Assembly (NCBI RefSeq): GCF_037040815.1
Contig: NZ_CP146232.1
Location: 5,302,001 to 5,366,000, forward strand
Direction of reading: 5' to 3'
Length of the DNA: 64,000 bases
Source: Pararoseomonas sp. SCSIO 73927
GTDB lineage: Bacteria; Pseudomonadota; Alphaproteobacteria; Acetobacterales; Acetobacteraceae
Position numbers and translations under genes: made by a program. Shown one piece after another: positions 35,662 through 45,029 of this stretch; position 1 is the first letter of the stretch, and each line of letters opens with the position of its first letter. The notes under the pieces were generated by a model. The model was given only the letters and a program-made list of their open reading frames with translations. It was not told the DNA's origin and ran no database searches.

Positions 35662-37173
35662 ATGGACGTGCTGGAGAGCCCGCCGGCAGGCGCATCGCCG
35701 CGCATCGTCGCGCCGAGAGGTGCGATCCCGGGAGGTGCCGTGACGAGACATGCCGCGGCCGGGGTGCCGGAGGGCGGCTTCGCGCAGGCACTGCACGATG
35801 CCACGGGCGCGGCGGGGGCGCCTGGTGCGCAGGCCGGGGCCGCGCTGGCGCAGGCAGCCGGATCGCAGGCCGCGGGCGCGGTCACGCCTGAGCCTTCCGC
35901 ACCGGCGACGGGCACCGTCGCCTCCCTGTTCAGGAGCGATGCGGCGCTGTCGGGCACGGCGGAGGCGGAGGCGACGCAGGCCGGCCGCTCTCAGACCGGC
36001 CTCTCTCCAAGCGCCCTCTCTCAAGTCGGCGGGCCGGGAGCGGTGCCGCCGGACGCGGGGGCCGGGGCGGCGCCCGGGCCGACCGCCCGGCAGGGCGAGG
36101 AAGCGGCAGCGCCCGAGCCCGCCCTTCCGGCCGATCCTGTCCGGGAAGGCCCGCCGGGTGGCGAGGGGGACGCGGCCGGGCCGGAAGACGGGGAAGCGAC
36201 GGCTTCCGATGCCGGGCCGGCACCGGAGGGGGCTGTCGCGCCCCCTGCCCTCCCCGTGCATTCCCTCGCTCCGGGCGCGGCCGGGCCGGCACCGCCGCCG
36301 GTTGCCGTTGCGGCGGAGGAGCACCTCGATTTCCGGGAGGCCGCCGGTGCAGGGCGGGCCGGGCCGCCGGCCGCGGCGGCGGCTCCCCACGGTCCCGGTG
36401 CCGCCGCAGCACCGGAGGCGCAGAGGCCCGGCCCTGCCGGGACCGTGCGGAACGAAACCGCCTCAGGGGCGGATACGCGCCCGGAGGAGCCCCGGCGGGA
36501 CACCCTCGCAACGGCAGCATCGGCGGCGGTGGCCCTGGAGGACGCCGCGGCTTCCGGCGCGCCGCCCCCGGAGATCTTCACGGATGATCCGGCGCAGAAA
36601 GGGCTGGCGGACCCCGCCTTGGCCTCCTCTGCCTCCCCGGCCGCGCAAGCCGCCCCCGCCCTTCCGGGCCTGCTTCCCGCGCCGCCGCCGATGGCCATCA
36701 TCCCGCCCGCTGCATCGGCCGAGGCCCCGCGCCTGGTGCCGCGCACCGCCCCCATCGAGCAGGTGGCGCCCGTCGCCATCGCGGTCGCCCTGGGCGGCGC
36801 GGACGGGCGGATCGCCATCAGCCTGGACCCGGTGGAGCTCGGCCGCGTGGAGGTGGTGGTGGAGCGGGCAGGCGACGCCGCGCACGTCCAGGTGGCGGCG
36901 GAGCGGCCGGAGACCCTCGCCCTGCTGGCCCGCGACGGGGCGGCGCTGGATCGTGCCCTCGGCGGCGCCGGGATCGGCGAGGGCGGGCGCAGCCTGAGCT
37001 TCTCCCTTCTTTCCGATTCCGGCGCGGGGTCCGGGGGCGGCTTCTGCGGTGGGGGTGGCGGGCGGGAAGAGGGCCGCCGCCCCGGCGGGGGTTGGGCGGC
37101 CGAACGCAACGCGGCGGAGGAGGCGGGCCCGGGGCGCCGCGCCCTCCTCGGCCTGCTCGACATCGCGATCTGA
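35662..37173 (+). CDS. fliK: Flagellar hook-length control protein FliK
   Basis: Molecular ruler that stops hook growth and switches export specificity. The 503-residue protein is mostly Ala/Pro/Gly-rich and disordered, as expected. The folded C-terminal core is visible near residues 370-450 (VAIAVALGGADGRIAISLDP, VELGRVEVVVE, LALLARDGAALDRALGGAGI) and is followed by a Gly-rich tail. ATG 35662 has GGGAGCGG upstream. It is 13 nt upstream of flgD, and both probably depend on the sigma-54 promoter at 35592. The low-complexity 5' part is supported mainly by frame, start signal and position. Confidence 0.87.
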   Translation: MDVLESPPAGASPRIVAPRGAIPGGAVTRHAAAGVPEGGFAQALHDATGAAGAPGAQAGAALAQAAGSQAAGAVTPEPSAPATGTVASLFRSDAALSGTAEAEATQAGRSQTGLSPSALSQVGGPGAVPPDAGAGAAPGPTARQGEEAAAPEPALPADPVREGPPGGEGDAAGPEDGEATASDAGPAPEGAVAPPALPVHSLAPGAAGPAPPPVAVAAEEHLDFREAAGAGRAGPPAAAAAPHGPGAAAAPEAQRPGPAGTVRNETASGADTRPEEPRRDTLATAASAAVALEDAAASGAPPPEIFTDDPAQKGLADPALASSASPAAQAAPALPGLLPAPPPMAIIPPAASAEAPRLVPRTAPIEQVAPVAIAVALGGADGRIAISLDPVELGRVEVVVERAGDAAHVQVAAERPETLALLARDGAALDRALGGAGIGEGGRSLSFSLLSDSGAGSGGGFCGGGGGREEGRRPGGGWAAERNAAEEAGPGRRALLGLLDIAI

Positions 37174-37186
37174 CGGGAGACGGGAC

Positions 37187-37873
37187 ATGGCCACCACCAC
37201 CGCGACGACACCGACCACCAACACCGCAAACGCCGGCACCGCGGCCGCCGGCGCCTCCACCACCGCCCGCACGCAGCTGGCGGGCAGCTTCAACAACTTC
37301 CTCACGCTGCTGACGACGCAGCTGAAGAACCAGTCCCCCACCGATCCGCTCGACACCAACGAGATGACGGCGCAGCTCGTGCAGTTCGCCTCGGTGGAGC
37401 AGCAGATCGCGATGAACGGGAACCTGGAGTCGATGGTCGCGCTCCAGCAGGCCGCGCAGCTCACCGCCGCCTCGCCGATGCTCGGGCAGCGGGTGGAGGT
37501 GCAGGGCGATCAGCTGCCCTTGCAGGATGGCCGCGCCACGGTGCGGCTGCCCGCCGCAGGGGCCGCGCGCACGGCGCGGGTGGCGATCCTGGACGGCAGC
37601 GGCAAGGTGCTGCGCGAGGCGCAGGTGCGGCTCGGCGCGGCGGGGCAGGACTGGAGCTGGGACGGGAAGGACGCCAACGGCAAGCAGCTGCCGGACGGGG
37701 CCTACAAGGTGGCGGTGACCGGCGCGGACACGAATGGCGGCCCCGCCACCACCTCCTTCACCGTGGTTGGTACGGCCACGGCGGCGGAGCGGGTGAACGG
37801 CGCGCTGCGGCTTCGGATGGGCGCGGCGAGCTACGGCTTCGACGCCGTGCGCTCCATCGCCGGCGGGGGCTGA
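37187..37873 (+). CDS. flgD: Flagellar hook capping protein FlgD
   Basis: Scaffold that caps the growing hook, 228 residues. The conserved N-terminal block (FNNFLTLLTTQLKNQSPTDP, then NEMTAQLVQFASVEQQI) is typical. The C-terminal half holds the Ig-like/FlgD module with DWSWDGKDANGKQLPDGAYK. ATG 37187 follows GGGAGACGGGAC. It is probably co-transcribed with fliK. Confidence 0.95.
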   Translation: MATTTATTPTTNTANAGTAAAGASTTARTQLAGSFNNFLTLLTTQLKNQSPTDPLDTNEMTAQLVQFASVEQQIAMNGNLESMVALQQAAQLTAASPMLGQRVEVQGDQLPLQDGRATVRLPAAGAARTARVAILDGSGKVLREAQVRLGAAGQDWSWDGKDANGKQLPDGAYKVAVTGADTNGGPATTSFTVVGTATAAERVNGALRLRMGAASYGFDAVRSIAGGG

Positions 37874-37876
37874 CGC

Positions 37877-37892
37877 GTAACCGCCCGTTAAC
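37877..37892 (+). promoter_or_regulatory. CtrA-like box upstream of fliF
   Basis: GTAA-CCGCCCG-TTAAC matches the CtrA consensus TTAA-N7-TTAAC with one mismatch. It lies right after the flgD stop codon and just upstream of the FlbD-like dyad. In Caulobacter, CtrA activates fliF from such a box. Confidence 0.55.
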
Positions 37893-37897
37893 CCCCA

Positions 37898-37916
37898 CCC
37901 GGCAAGGATTGCCGGG
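37898..37916. promoter_or_regulatory. Candidate FlbD site (ftr-like dyad) at the fliF promoter
   Basis: CCCGGCA-AGGAT-TGCCGGG, a perfect dyad whose inner bases also pair (8-bp arms, 3-nt centre). The core CGGCA-N5-TGCCG equals that at 35535-35553. It sits 5 bp downstream of the CtrA-like box, where it would cover the -10 region. It could alternatively be a weak terminator for flgD, though no T run follows. Confidence 0.55.
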
Positions 37917-38000
37917 CCGGCAAGAGGCCGGTGCGAGGGGGTTGGCTCCATGCAGAGGCAGAAGCGGCCTGGACTGTCCGCGGCGGGGGGCGCGCGCTGA

Positions 38001-39632
38001 ATGGCCGCCTTCCTGGCCCAGCTCCGCGCCCTCGGCCCCGCCCGGCTGGGCGCCATGGCAGCCACCGCTCTCGCCGTGCTCGGGCTGCTCGCCTGGCTCG
38101 GCACCCGCGCCGGGCAGCCCGGCATGGCCCTTCTCTACGCGGAGCTGGACCCGCGCGACGCGGGAGCCGTGGTGGCCTCGCTGGAGCGGCAGAAGGTGGC
38201 CTTCCGGCTGGGATCGGGCGGCAGCTCCATCCTCGTGCCGGAGGAGATGGTGCCAAGATTGCGCCTTTCCCTGGCGCGGGAGGGCCTGCCCTCCGGCGGC
38301 AATGTGGGGTGGGAGATCTTCGACCGCGGCGAGAGCCTGACCACCACCCCTTTCCAACAGGACGTGAACCGGCTGCGCGCGATGGAGGGCGAGCTCTCCC
38401 GGACCATCCGCGGCCTGGCCGGCGTGCGCGCCGCGCGGGTCCACCTGGTGCTACCGCGGCGGGAGGCCTTCTCCCGCCAGGGGACCGAGGCACAGGCGAG
38501 CGTGGTGCTGACCATGCAGGGCGTGCAGCGGCTGGACCGGGACGGGGTGCAGGCCGTGCTGCACCTCGTCGCCACCGCCGTGCCGGGGCTGCTGCCGCGC
38601 AGCGTCTCCATCGTGGACAGCCGGGGCGAGCTGCTGGCGCGCGGCGGCCAGGCGCTGTCCGGCCCGGCGGCGGCGGCCACGCAGGAGGAGGTGCGGCGCG
38701 CCGAGGGGCTGCGGATCGCGCGCGGCCTGGAGGAGATGCTGGAGCGCAGCCTCGGCGCCGGCCGGGTGCGGGCGGAGGCGACGGTCGAGATGGACTTCGA
38801 CCGCGTGCAGACCACCGAGGAGCGCTTCGACCCCGAGAACCAGGTGCCCCGCAGCGTGCAGAGCAGCCAGGAGCAGTCCCGCGGCGCGGAGGGCGGGAAC
38901 GTCTCCGTTGCCAACCAGCTGCCGGGGGCGGATGCGGGCGGCGGGAACGCCAGCCAGGAGAGCAAGAACGAGGAGACGACGAACTACGAGATCGGCAAGA
39001 CCGTGCGGAACACCGTGCGGGAGCACCCCGTGACGAAGCGCCTCTCCGTCGCCGTTCTGGTGGACGGGGTGTGGGAGGGGACGCCCCCCGCCTTCCGGGA
39101 ACGGGGCGCGGAGGAACTGGCGCGGATCGCGACGCTGGTTCGCAGCGCGATCGGCTTCGACGAGCGGCGCGGCGACCGGGTGGAGGTGGTCTCCATGCGC
39201 TTCGCGGCGCCTGAGGGCGGGGACAGCCCGGCCGATCCCGGCGTGCTCGGGCTGGGCCTTGGGCCGGCCACCGCCGCGCGGCTCGCCGAATCCGGACTTT
39301 ACGCGCTGGTTGCGCTGGTGGCGATCCTGCTGGTGGTGCGGCCGATGACGAAGCGGCTGACGGCCACGCTGGTGCCGCAGCCCGCCCTGGCCGGCATCGG
39401 GCCGGACGGCGCCGCGCTGCCGGGCAACGGAATGGCGGCAGCCCTGGCGGGCGTGCCCGGTGCGGCGGGCGCCCTGGCCGGGCCCGAGGGCGACGAGATG
39501 GTGAGCCTGGAGAACGTGCACGGCCAGCTCCGCGCCTCCTCCGTCGCGCAGGTGAACGCGCTGATGGAGGCCCACCCGGACGAAGGGCTGGCAGTGGTGC
39601 GCGGCTGGCTGGCCCCGGAGGAGGCGCGATGA
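38001..39632 (+). CDS. fliF: Flagellar MS-ring protein FliF
   Basis: Forms the membrane-embedded MS ring. The 543-residue protein has an N-terminal membrane helix, YscJ/FliF ring-building domains ([55 protein letters not shown]), a second membrane helix ([14 protein letters not shown]) and a C-terminal FliG-binding tail ([16 protein letters not shown]). It overlaps fliG by ATGA and is the first gene of the fliF-fliG-fliH-fliN-flbD operon, in the same order as in Caulobacter. A CtrA-like box and an ftr-like dyad lie upstream. Confidence 0.95.
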   Translation: MAAFLAQLRALGPARLGAMAATALAVLGLLAWLGTRAGQPGMALLYAELDPRDAGAVVASLERQKVAFRLGSGGSSILVPEEMVPRLRLSLAREGLPSGGNVGWEIFDRGESLTTTPFQQDVNRLRAMEGELSRTIRGLAGVRAARVHLVLPRREAFSRQGTEAQASVVLTMQGVQRLDRDGVQAVLHLVATAVPGLLPRSVSIVDSRGELLARGGQALSGPAAAATQEEVRRAEGLRIARGLEEMLERSLGAGRVRAEATVEMDFDRVQTTEERFDPENQVPRSVQSSQEQSRGAEGGNVSVANQLPGADAGGGNASQESKNEETTNYEIGKTVRNTVREHPVTKRLSVAVLVDGVWEGTPPAFRERGAEELARIATLVRSAIGFDERRGDRVEVVSMRFAAPEGGDSPADPGVLGLGLGPATAARLAESGLYALVALVAILLVVRPMTKRLTATLVPQPALAGIGPDGAALPGNGMAAALAGVPGAAGALAGPEGDEMVSLENVHGQLRASSVAQVNALMEAHPDEGLAVVRGWLAPEEAR

Positions 39633-40621
39633 CGATGCTGACAGGCCCGCAGAAGGCTGCCGTCCTTCTCCTCACCCTCGGCGAGGACCAGGCGCGGCGG
39701 CTCTTCGCCCGGCTGCACGAGGACGAGATCCGCGACGTCTCCGCGGCGATGTCCACGCTCGGCGCCGTCGACGCGGCAGTGGTGGAGGAGCTGTGCAAGG
39801 AGTTCAGCGACAGCCTCGGCGCCACCGGCAAGCTCATCGGCTCCTTCGAGACGACGGAGCGGATGCTGCTGAAGACCCTGCCGCCCGACCGCGTGGCGCA
39901 GATCATGGAGGAGATCCGCGGACCGGCCGGGCGGACCATGTGGGACAAGCTCGGCAACGTCTCGGAGGCCGTCCTCGCGAACTACCTGAAGAACGAGTAC
40001 CCGCAGACCGTCGCCGTCGTGCTCTCCAAGGTGCGGCCGGACCATGCGGCGCGCGTGCTGGCGCTGCTGCCGGAGGGTTTCGCCATGGAGGTGGTGATGC
40101 GGATGCTGCGCATGGAGACCGTGCAGAAGGAGGCGCTGGAGGGCGTGGAGCGCACCCTGAAGATGGAGTTCATGAGCAACCTGGCCCGCGCCAGCCGCCA
40201 GGACAGCCACGAGATGATGGCCGAGATCTTCAACAACCTGGACCGCACCGCCGAGGGCCGCATCATGGCCGCGCTGGAGGAGCGCAACCACGAGAGCGCG
40301 GAACGCATCCGCGCGCTGATGTTCACCTTCGACGACCTGAGCCGGCTGGACGGCCAGGGCGTGCAGATGCTGCTGCGGAGCGTGGACAAGGACAAGCTGG
40401 CCCTGGCGTTGAAGGGCGCGAGCGAGCCGTTGAAGGACCTATTCTTCGGCAATCTCTCGGAGCGCGCGGCGAAGATGCTGAAGGACGACATCGCCGCGCT
40501 GGGCGCCGTGCGGCTGCGCGACGTGGACGAGGCGCAGGCGATGATGGTGGCGACCGCGAAGGACTTGGCCGCCACGGGCCAGATCCAGCTGGAGGACGGG
40601 CAGGAGCAGATGATTGCCTGA
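39629..40621 (+). CDS. fliG: Flagellar motor switch protein FliG
   Basis: Rotor protein coupling torque to the stator, 330 residues. The FliF-binding N-terminal domain ([23 protein letters not shown]), the middle EHPQTVA-like segment ([20 protein letters not shown]) and the C-terminal torque helix with charged residues ([20 protein letters not shown]) are all present. The start codon overlaps the end of fliF and the stop codon lies 1 nt before fliH. Confidence 0.96.
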   Translation: MTMLTGPQKAAVLLLTLGEDQARRLFARLHEDEIRDVSAAMSTLGAVDAAVVEELCKEFSDSLGATGKLIGSFETTERMLLKTLPPDRVAQIMEEIRGPAGRTMWDKLGNVSEAVLANYLKNEYPQTVAVVLSKVRPDHAARVLALLPEGFAMEVVMRMLRMETVQKEALEGVERTLKMEFMSNLARASRQDSHEMMAEIFNNLDRTAEGRIMAALEERNHESAERIRALMFTFDDLSRLDGQGVQMLLRSVDKDKLALALKGASEPLKDLFFGNLSERAAKMLKDDIAALGAVRLRDVDEAQAMMVATAKDLAATGQIQLEDGQEQMIA

Positions 40622-40622
40622 G

Positions 40623-41243
40623 ATGTTCCCCATGCCCATGGGCCTTCGCGGTCTCTCCCTGCCCGATCTGGACGCCCCGAACCGGCCGGCGCCCCCGCCG
40701 CCCTCCGGCCCCTCGATCGAGGAGCTGCTGGAGGCCGCGCGGCGCGAGGGCCACGCCGCCGGGCTGCGCGAGGGGGAGGCGCGCGGGCGCGCCGCCGGCG
40801 AGGCCTCCCGTGAGGCGATGGCGGAGGAGGCGGTCCGCATCGCCCTGCTGCAGCTGGAGGGCGCGCGCGAGGCGGCGCGCGACGCGGCGGACGAGAACGC
40901 CGCCGCCCTGGCCGAGATGCTGGTGGGGGCGGTGGACGCCGCCCTACCCGGCGCCGCGGCGCGCGAGGCCCCGGCCCTGCTGGAGCCGCTGATCCGCGCC
41001 CTGGGCCCGGTAGAGGAAGCGCCGCCCGGCGCCACCCTGCGCGTGCCCCCTGCCCTGCTGGACCACGCCCGCGCGCGCTTCGGCGGCATCGGCCTGCCGA
41101 TCGAGGCCGACCCCGCGCTGCCCGAGGGCGATGCGCGGATCGTCTGGCGCCATGGCGGGCTGGACCTCGACCTCTCCCGCCGTCGCGCCGCGATCCGCGA
41201 CGCGCTGGGCGCCCTGCACCTTCCGATGGAGGACAACGCATGA
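40623..41243 (+). CDS. fliH: Flagellar assembly protein FliH
   Basis: Regulator of the export ATPase FliI, equivalent to FlbE in the Caulobacter operon. The 206-residue protein has a Pro-rich start, a long Ala/Glu/Arg helix with Gly-spaced repeats (REGHAAGLREGEARGRAAGE) and a C-terminal domain ending in HGGLDLDLSRRRAAIRDALG. Sequence conservation in this family is low, so position between fliG and fliN is important evidence. An in-frame TTG at 40614 would add three residues; ATG 40623 is simpler. It overlaps fliN by 4 nt. Confidence 0.88.
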   Translation: MFPMPMGLRGLSLPDLDAPNRPAPPPPSGPSIEELLEAARREGHAAGLREGEARGRAAGEASREAMAEEAVRIALLQLEGAREAARDAADENAAALAEMLVGAVDAALPGAAAREAPALLEPLIRALGPVEEAPPGATLRVPPALLDHARARFGGIGLPIEADPALPEGDARIVWRHGGLDLDLSRRRAAIRDALGALHLPMEDNA

Positions 41244-41554
41244 GCAACGGCTTCGAGCCCGTGAGCGCCGACGAGGCTTCCGAATCCCGCCACATCCCCG
41301 GCGTGCAGGGGCTGGACGCGGTCTACGACATCCCCGTGCAGGTCAGCGCCGTGCTGGGCCGGGCGACGCTGCAGGTGAGCCAGTTGCTGAAACTCGGCCG
41401 CGGCGCGGTGGTGGAGCTGGACCGCAAGCTCGGCGAGGCGGTGGACATCTACGTCAACAACCGCCTCGTCGCGCGCGGCGAGGTGGTGATGGTGGAGGAC
41501 AACCGCCTGGGCGTGACGATGACGGAGATCGTGAAGGCGGACCGCGCGGGATGA
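41240..41554 (+). CDS. fliN: Flagellar motor switch protein FliN
   Basis: C-ring subunit, 104 residues. The SpoA domain reads YDIPVQVSAVLGRATLQVSQ, then LKLGRGAVVELDRKLGEAVD, IYVNNRLVARGEVVMVEDN and RLGVTMTEIV, closely matching FliN. fliM and fliI are not nearby. The gene overlaps fliH and flbD by ATGA, indicating tight translational coupling. Confidence 0.96.
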   Translation: MSNGFEPVSADEASESRHIPGVQGLDAVYDIPVQVSAVLGRATLQVSQLLKLGRGAVVELDRKLGEAVDIYVNNRLVARGEVVMVEDNRLGVTMTEIVKADRAG

Positions 41555-42930
41555 CCCGCCTCCTCATCATCGGCAGCCTGGAGGCGGAGCTGGGCCAGGC
41601 GGCGCGCATCGCCACCTCGCGCGGGGCGCGGCTGCGGCAGGCGGACGGTGTGACATCCGGCATCACCCTGGCGCGGGGCGAGGGATTCGACCTCATTCTC
41701 TGCGACGTGCTGCACGACGTGGCTTGGCTCGTCACCTCCCTGGAGGCGGAGCGGATCGCCTGCCCCGTGGTGGCCTGCGGACGCAACGCCGATGCCGCCG
41801 CCGCTGTGCGCGCCATTCAGGCCGGCGCGAAGGAGTTCCTGCCGCTGCCGCCGGACGCGGAGCTGATCGCGGCCATGCTCCAAGCCGCCATGGGCGAGGC
41901 GGACGCGCCCGTGCACCGCGATCCCGCCATGGCCGCTGTGCTGAAGCGGGCGGAGGGGGTCGCGCGGGCTGAGGCGAGCGTGCTCATCACCGGGGAGAGC
42001 GGCACGGGCAAGGAGGTGCTGGCGCGGCACATCCACCGCCATTCCCGCCGGGCCGAAGGTCCCTTCGTCGCGCTGAACTGCGCGGCGCTGCCGGAGGCGC
42101 TGCTGGAGAGCGAGCTGTTCGGGCACGAGAAGGGCGCCTTCTCCGGCGCCGTGGCCGCCCGCCGCGGCAAGTTCGAGCAGGCCGATGGCGGCACGCTGTT
42201 GCTGGACGAGATCGGCGAGATGGACCCGCGCCTGCAGGCCAAGATCCTGCGCGCCCTGCAGGAGCGGGAGATCGACCGATTGGGCGGAGCCGGCCCGGTG
42301 AGGGTGGACGTGCGGATCCTGGCCGCCACCAACCGCGACCTGTCCGCCGAGGTGGCGGCGGGGCGGTTCCGGGAGGACCTGTTCTTCCGCCTGAACGTGG
42401 TGGCGCTGCGCATCCCCGCCCTGCGCGACCGGCCTGACGACATCCTGCCCATCGCCGAGCACTTCGCCCGCCGCTACGCCGAGGCGAACGGCATGCCGCA
42501 GCGGCGCTTTGCCCCCGCCGCACGCGCCGCGCTGCTGGGCCATACCTGGCCGGGGAACGTGCGAGAACTGGAGAACACCGTGCACCGCGCCGTGCTGCTG
42601 GCCGAGGGCGACGACATCGGCGCGGAGGCCGTGGAGCTGCACGTCCCCGCGCCGCGCGCCGCCACGGCCGCCATGCCCGAAGCGCAGGCCGCGCGACCGG
42701 TGGGCGTGGCCGCACTCGTCGGGCGGCGCATGGAGGAGGTGGAGCGCGACCTGATCCTGGAGACGCTGACGCACTGCCTGGGGAACCGCACACGCGCGGC
42801 GGAGATCCTCGGCATCTCCATCCGCACGCTGCGGAACAAGCTGCATGAGTACCGCGCGGCCGGTGCCGCGGTGCCGATGGCGCCGGGGCAGATGCCGATG
42901 GCGCCCTTCCCCTACGCGCAGCTGGGCTGA
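41551..42930 (+). CDS. flbD: Sigma-54-dependent flagellar regulator FlbD
   Basis: Enhancer-binding activator of late flagellar genes, 459 residues. The receiver-like N-terminus keeps Asp52 (LILCDVLHD) but lacks the usual acidic pair after the first strand and the conserved lysine (PLPP instead of KP), so classical phospho-relay control is doubtful, as in Caulobacter FlbD. The AAA+ domain has Walker A GESGTGKE at 148-155 and GAFSGA at 195-200, where sigma-54 activators normally have GAFTGA. The C-terminal Fis-like HTH is [20 protein letters not shown]. Its likely targets are the dyads at 35535-35553 and 37898-37916. It overlaps fliN by ATGA. Confidence 0.94.
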   Translation: MTRLLIIGSLEAELGQAARIATSRGARLRQADGVTSGITLARGEGFDLILCDVLHDVAWLVTSLEAERIACPVVACGRNADAAAAVRAIQAGAKEFLPLPPDAELIAAMLQAAMGEADAPVHRDPAMAAVLKRAEGVARAEASVLITGESGTGKEVLARHIHRHSRRAEGPFVALNCAALPEALLESELFGHEKGAFSGAVAARRGKFEQADGGTLLLDEIGEMDPRLQAKILRALQEREIDRLGGAGPVRVDVRILAATNRDLSAEVAAGRFREDLFFRLNVVALRIPALRDRPDDILPIAEHFARRYAEANGMPQRRFAPAARAALLGHTWPGNVRELENTVHRAVLLAEGDDIGAEAVELHVPAPRAATAAMPEAQAARPVGVAALVGRRMEEVERDLILETLTHCLGNRTRAAEILGISIRTLRNKLHEYRAAGAAVPMAPGQMPMAPFPYAQLG

Positions 42931-42936
42931 CCGCGC

Positions 42937-44988
42937 ATGGCGCTTCCCCCCTGGCTCCGGAACCTCGGCGGCTCCACCGACGTGGCGCTGGCGATCGGTG
43001 TCGCCATGCTCATCGTCGTGCTGGTGGTACCCCTGCCGGTGGTTCTGCTGGACGGGGGGCTAGCGCTCTCGGTCACGCTCTCCGTGCTCGTGCTGATGAC
43101 GGCGCTGTTCCTGCAGCGGCCGCTGGACTTCACCTCCTTCCCGACCATCCTGCTGCTGACCACGCTGCTGCGCCTGGCGCTGAACGTCGCGACCACCCGC
43201 ACCATCCTGACGCACGGGCATGAGGGGCCAGAGGCGGCGGGCCATGTCGTCTCCGCCTTCGGCGGCTTCCTGATGGGGGGCGACGTGCTGGTGGGCATGA
43301 TCGTCTTCGCCATCCTGCTCGTCGTGAACTTCATGGTCGTGACGAAGGGGTCCGGCCGCATCGCGGAGGTGGCGGCGCGCTTCAGCCTGGACGCCATGCC
43401 CGGCAAGCAGATGGCGATCGACGCCGACCTCTCCGCCGGCCTCATTGACGACAAGACGGCCCGCCAGCGCCGCGCGGACCTGGAGGCGGAGAGCGGCTTC
43501 TACGGCGCCATGGACGGTGCCGCGAAGTTCGTTCGCGGGGACGCGATCGCGGGGCTGATCGTCACCGGCATCAACCTGCTGGGCGGCATCGCCATCGGCG
43601 CGGGGCGGCACGGGCTGCCCTTCATGGAGGCAATCACCACCTTCGCCTCGCTCACCGTGGGTGACGGCCTCGTGTCCCAGATCCCGGCGCTGCTCACCTC
43701 CGTCGCGGCCGGCATCGTGGTGACGAAGGGCGGCACGGAGGGCACGGCGGACAAGGCGCTGGTGCAGCAGCTCGGCTTGGCCAAGCCGCTCTGGATCGCG
43801 GCCGGCGCGTCGGGGATGATGGGCTTCCTGCCGGGGATGCCGCTCATCCCCTTCCTGCTGCTGGCCGGGGCTTTCGGGGCCGGGGCGTGGCAGCGCCGCA
43901 AGGCCGACGTGAAGGCGGAGGAGGTGGCCGCCGCCCCGCCCGCCGCCCCGGCCGAGGCACCGATCGCGGAGACGCTGCGGATCGACATGCTGCGGATCGA
44001 GCTGGGCTACGGGCTGCTCTCGCTTGCGGCCGGCGAAGGGCCACGGCTGACGGAGCAGATCCGCAACCTCCGCAGGACCGTGGCGCAGGAGATGGGCTTC
44101 GTGCTGCCCAGCGTGCGGCTGCAGGACAACCTGCACCTTCGCCCGCACGAGTACGTGGTGCGCGTGAAGGAGATCAAGGCCGGACGGGGTGAGCTGCGGA
44201 TCCCCATGCACCTGGCGATCGACCCCGCCGGCGGCCGCCCGGACATGCCGGGCGAGCCGTGCGAAGAGCCCACCTTCGGCCTGCCGGCCCTCTGGATCGA
44301 GGAGCACCGCAAGGACGAGGCGCTGGCGCGCGGCTGCACGGTGGTGGACGGCGCGGGCGTGCTGGCGACGCACCTGACGGAGATCGTGCGGGACAACATG
44401 CCGGAGCTGCTGAGCCACGCCGAGGCGCAGAAGCTGATCGATGAATTGCCGCCTGAGAACGGCAAGCTCGTCGCCGACCTTATCCCGCAGCAGATCACCA
44501 CGGGGGGCGTGCAGCGCGTGCTGCAGGCGCTGCTGGCCGAGCGCGTCTCCATCCGCGACCTGCCCACCATCCTGGAGGGGGTGCAGGAGGCGATGGCGGC
44601 CGGCGCCCGCGGCGTGCCGGCGCTGGTGGGGGTGGTGCGGGCGCGGCTGGCGCGCCAGCTCTCCGATGCCGCGCGGGGGCCGGCCGGCTACGTGCCGCTG
44701 ATCACCCTCTCCGCCGAGTGGGAGCAGGCTTTCGCCGAAGCCCTGGTGGGGCCGGGCGACGAGCGGCAGCTGGCCATGGCGCCGTCCCGCCTGCACGACT
44801 TCATGGCGCGGCTGCGCGACAGCTTCGACCGTGCCACCGCGCAGGGCGAGGCTCCCGTGCTCGTCTGCAGCCCGGGCGTGCGGGCGCATGTGCGCGCGAT
44901 CGTGGAGCGCTTCCGCCCGGCCACCCCCGTGCTGGCGCAGACGGAGATCCACCCGCGCGCGCGCATCCGCACGGTGGGGGCGATCTGA
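42937..44988 (+). CDS. flhA: Flagellar export gate protein FlhA
   Basis: Inner-membrane core of the flagellar type III export apparatus, 683 residues. The N-terminal half has about eight membrane helices; the FHIPEP-family signature region (SGRIAEVAARFSLDAMPGKQ, then MAIDADLSAGLI) lies in the cytoplasmic loop. The C-terminal half is the soluble substrate-docking domain (LVADLIPQQITTGGVQRVLQ). It begins 6 nt after flbD and is likely part of the fliF operon transcript. Other gate genes (flhB, fliPQR) are not in the window. Confidence 0.96.
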   Translation: MALPPWLRNLGGSTDVALAIGVAMLIVVLVVPLPVVLLDGGLALSVTLSVLVLMTALFLQRPLDFTSFPTILLLTTLLRLALNVATTRTILTHGHEGPEAAGHVVSAFGGFLMGGDVLVGMIVFAILLVVNFMVVTKGSGRIAEVAARFSLDAMPGKQMAIDADLSAGLIDDKTARQRRADLEAESGFYGAMDGAAKFVRGDAIAGLIVTGINLLGGIAIGAGRHGLPFMEAITTFASLTVGDGLVSQIPALLTSVAAGIVVTKGGTEGTADKALVQQLGLAKPLWIAAGASGMMGFLPGMPLIPFLLLAGAFGAGAWQRRKADVKAEEVAAAPPAAPAEAPIAETLRIDMLRIELGYGLLSLAAGEGPRLTEQIRNLRRTVAQEMGFVLPSVRLQDNLHLRPHEYVVRVKEIKAGRGELRIPMHLAIDPAGGRPDMPGEPCEEPTFGLPALWIEEHRKDEALARGCTVVDGAGVLATHLTEIVRDNMPELLSHAEAQKLIDELPPENGKLVADLIPQQITTGGVQRVLQALLAERVSIRDLPTILEGVQEAMAAGARGVPALVGVVRARLARQLSDAARGPAGYVPLITLSAEWEQAFAEALVGPGDERQLAMAPSRLHDFMARLRDSFDRATAQGEAPVLVCSPGVRAHVRAIVERFRPATPVLAQTEIHPRARIRTVGAI

Positions 44989-45029
44989 TCTTCACCTTCC
45001 GGCAACCACGGGCGGCCCAGGCTTAACCC

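Noticed and set aside
32979..35891. 970-codon plus-strand frame opposite flgK and flgE
   Set aside because: It is antisense to two unmistakable flagellar genes and has low-complexity composition; an artefact of high GC content.
37968..37985. Sigma-54-like TGGACTG-TCCG-CGGCG just upstream of fliF
   Set aside because: The -12 element lacks TTGC, and the predicted start would fall about at the start codon.
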